A stretch of DNA of 5,775 nucleotides from Paracoccaceae bacterium (GTDB taxonomy: Bacteria; Pseudomonadota; Alphaproteobacteria; Rhodobacterales; Rhodobacteraceae), in NCBI GenBank assembly GCA_026982515.1, contig JALSGY010000050.1, positions 1-5,775 of the forward strand. The letters run 5' to 3'. The notes below the pieces were generated by a model. The model had not been told where the DNA came from, searched no databases, and saw only the letters and a program-made list of their open reading frames with translations. How positions within the stretch are numbered: the stretch's first letter is position 1; every line of letters begins with the position of its first letter. Of this stretch, positions 5,371-5,775 are shown piece after piece. A program made the translations under genes and the position numbers.

Positions 5371-5775
5371 TGGAATTCGCGCTCACAGCCGAACAGCAGA
5401 TGATCGTCGACACCGTGCGCAGCTTCGTGGAAAATGAAATCTTCCCGCACGAAACCCTGGTCGAACGCACCGGCGAAGTGCCGCCCGAGATCGCCGCCGA
5501 AATCAAGCGCAAGACGCTGGAGCTGGGCTTTTACGCCTGCAACTTCCCGCAAAGCGTCGGCGGCGCCGGGCTGTCGCACCTCGAATTCGCGCTGGTCGAG
5601 CGCGAACTGGGGCGCGGTTCCATGGCGCTCACCCATTTCTTCGGCCGCCCGCAGAACATCCTGATGGCCTGCCAGGGCGAGCAGGTGGAGCGCTACCTGA
5701 TCCCCGCCGTGAAGGGCGAACGCATGGACGCGCTGGCGATGACCGAACCGGGCGCAGGCTCGGACATCCGCTCGA
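5370..5775 (+). CDS. Acyl-CoA dehydrogenase, partial (N-terminal 135 residues; C-terminus beyond right edge)
   Basis: The FAD-dependent acyl-CoA dehydrogenase family introduces or reduces an alpha-beta double bond in acyl-CoA thioesters. The visible 135 residues form the N-terminal helical domain, starting with MEFALTAEQQMIVDTVRSFVENEI (1-24). GFYACNFPQSVGGAGLSHLEFALVERELGRGS (53-84) follows. The segment ends in the family signature AMTEPGAGSD (123-132), which contacts flavin and substrate. Full-length members have about 380 residues, so roughly two thirds, including the catalytic Glu, lie outside. The ATG overlaps the fusion-gene stop by one base, so it is in the same operon. The context suggests gamma-butyrobetainyl-CoA dehydrogenase or a crotonobetainyl-CoA reductase-like enzyme (CaiA relative), which would bring gamma-butyrobetaine or crotonobetaine into the carnitine route. 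Substrate is inference only. Confidence 0.88.
   Translation, partial: MEFALTAEQQMIVDTVRSFVENEIFPHETLVERTGEVPPEIAAEIKRKTLELGFYACNFPQSVGGAGLSHLEFALVERELGRGSMALTHFFGRPQNILMACQGEQVERYLIPAVKGERMDALAMTEPGAGSDIRS

Overview
This window looks like part of a quaternary-amine island from an alphaproteobacterium. The order Rhodobacterales (Roseobacter/Paracoccus-like) is my best guess, based on high GC, mostly C- or G-ending codons, and the types of protein present. The assignment is inferred from motifs and organisation, not from a database search. All six genes point to one theme: making or using glycine betaine from choline and carnitine.

Left half, minus strand (transcribed right to left). A GlxA/CdhR-type AraC-family regulator (about 1903-2847) is followed by the TetR-type choline repressor betI (1234-1839) and then betB, betaine aldehyde dehydrogenase (1-1234), whose C-terminus runs off the left edge. 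betI and betB overlap by one base (TGATG). A perfect inverted repeat, ATTGAC-TG-GTCAAT, lies at 1894-1907, just upstream of betI. It is a strong candidate BetI operator and physically overlaps the stop codon of the regulator gene.

Right half, plus strand. After a short divergent control region (2848-2930) come a DUF849/BKACE-family beta-keto acid cleavage enzyme (2931-3839; probable dehydrocarnitine cleavage enzyme) and a 118-base hairpin-rich gap (3840-3957). Next is a single gene encoding L-carnitine dehydrogenase fused to a hotdog-fold thioesterase (3958-5370; probable carnitine dehydrogenase/betainyl-CoA thioesterase). It overlaps by one base the start of an acyl-CoA dehydrogenase (5370 to the right edge, partial).

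How it works together (inference from known pathways). Carnitine is oxidised to 3-dehydrocarnitine by the N-terminal half of the fusion. The BKACE enzyme cleaves this with acetyl-CoA to betainyl-CoA and acetoacetate. The C-terminal half of the fusion hydrolyses betainyl-CoA to glycine betaine. On the other strand BetB makes the same product from choline-derived betaine aldehyde under BetI control. The acyl-CoA dehydrogenase may feed gamma-butyrobetaine or crotonobetaine into the carnitine branch. No RNA gene, insertion sequence, CRISPR array or other mobile element is visible. The most unusual points are the operator/stop-codon overlap, a 21-base-spaced direct repeat and an inverted repeat in the divergent region, the folded intercistronic gap, and a shift in arginine codon use at the fusion boundary.
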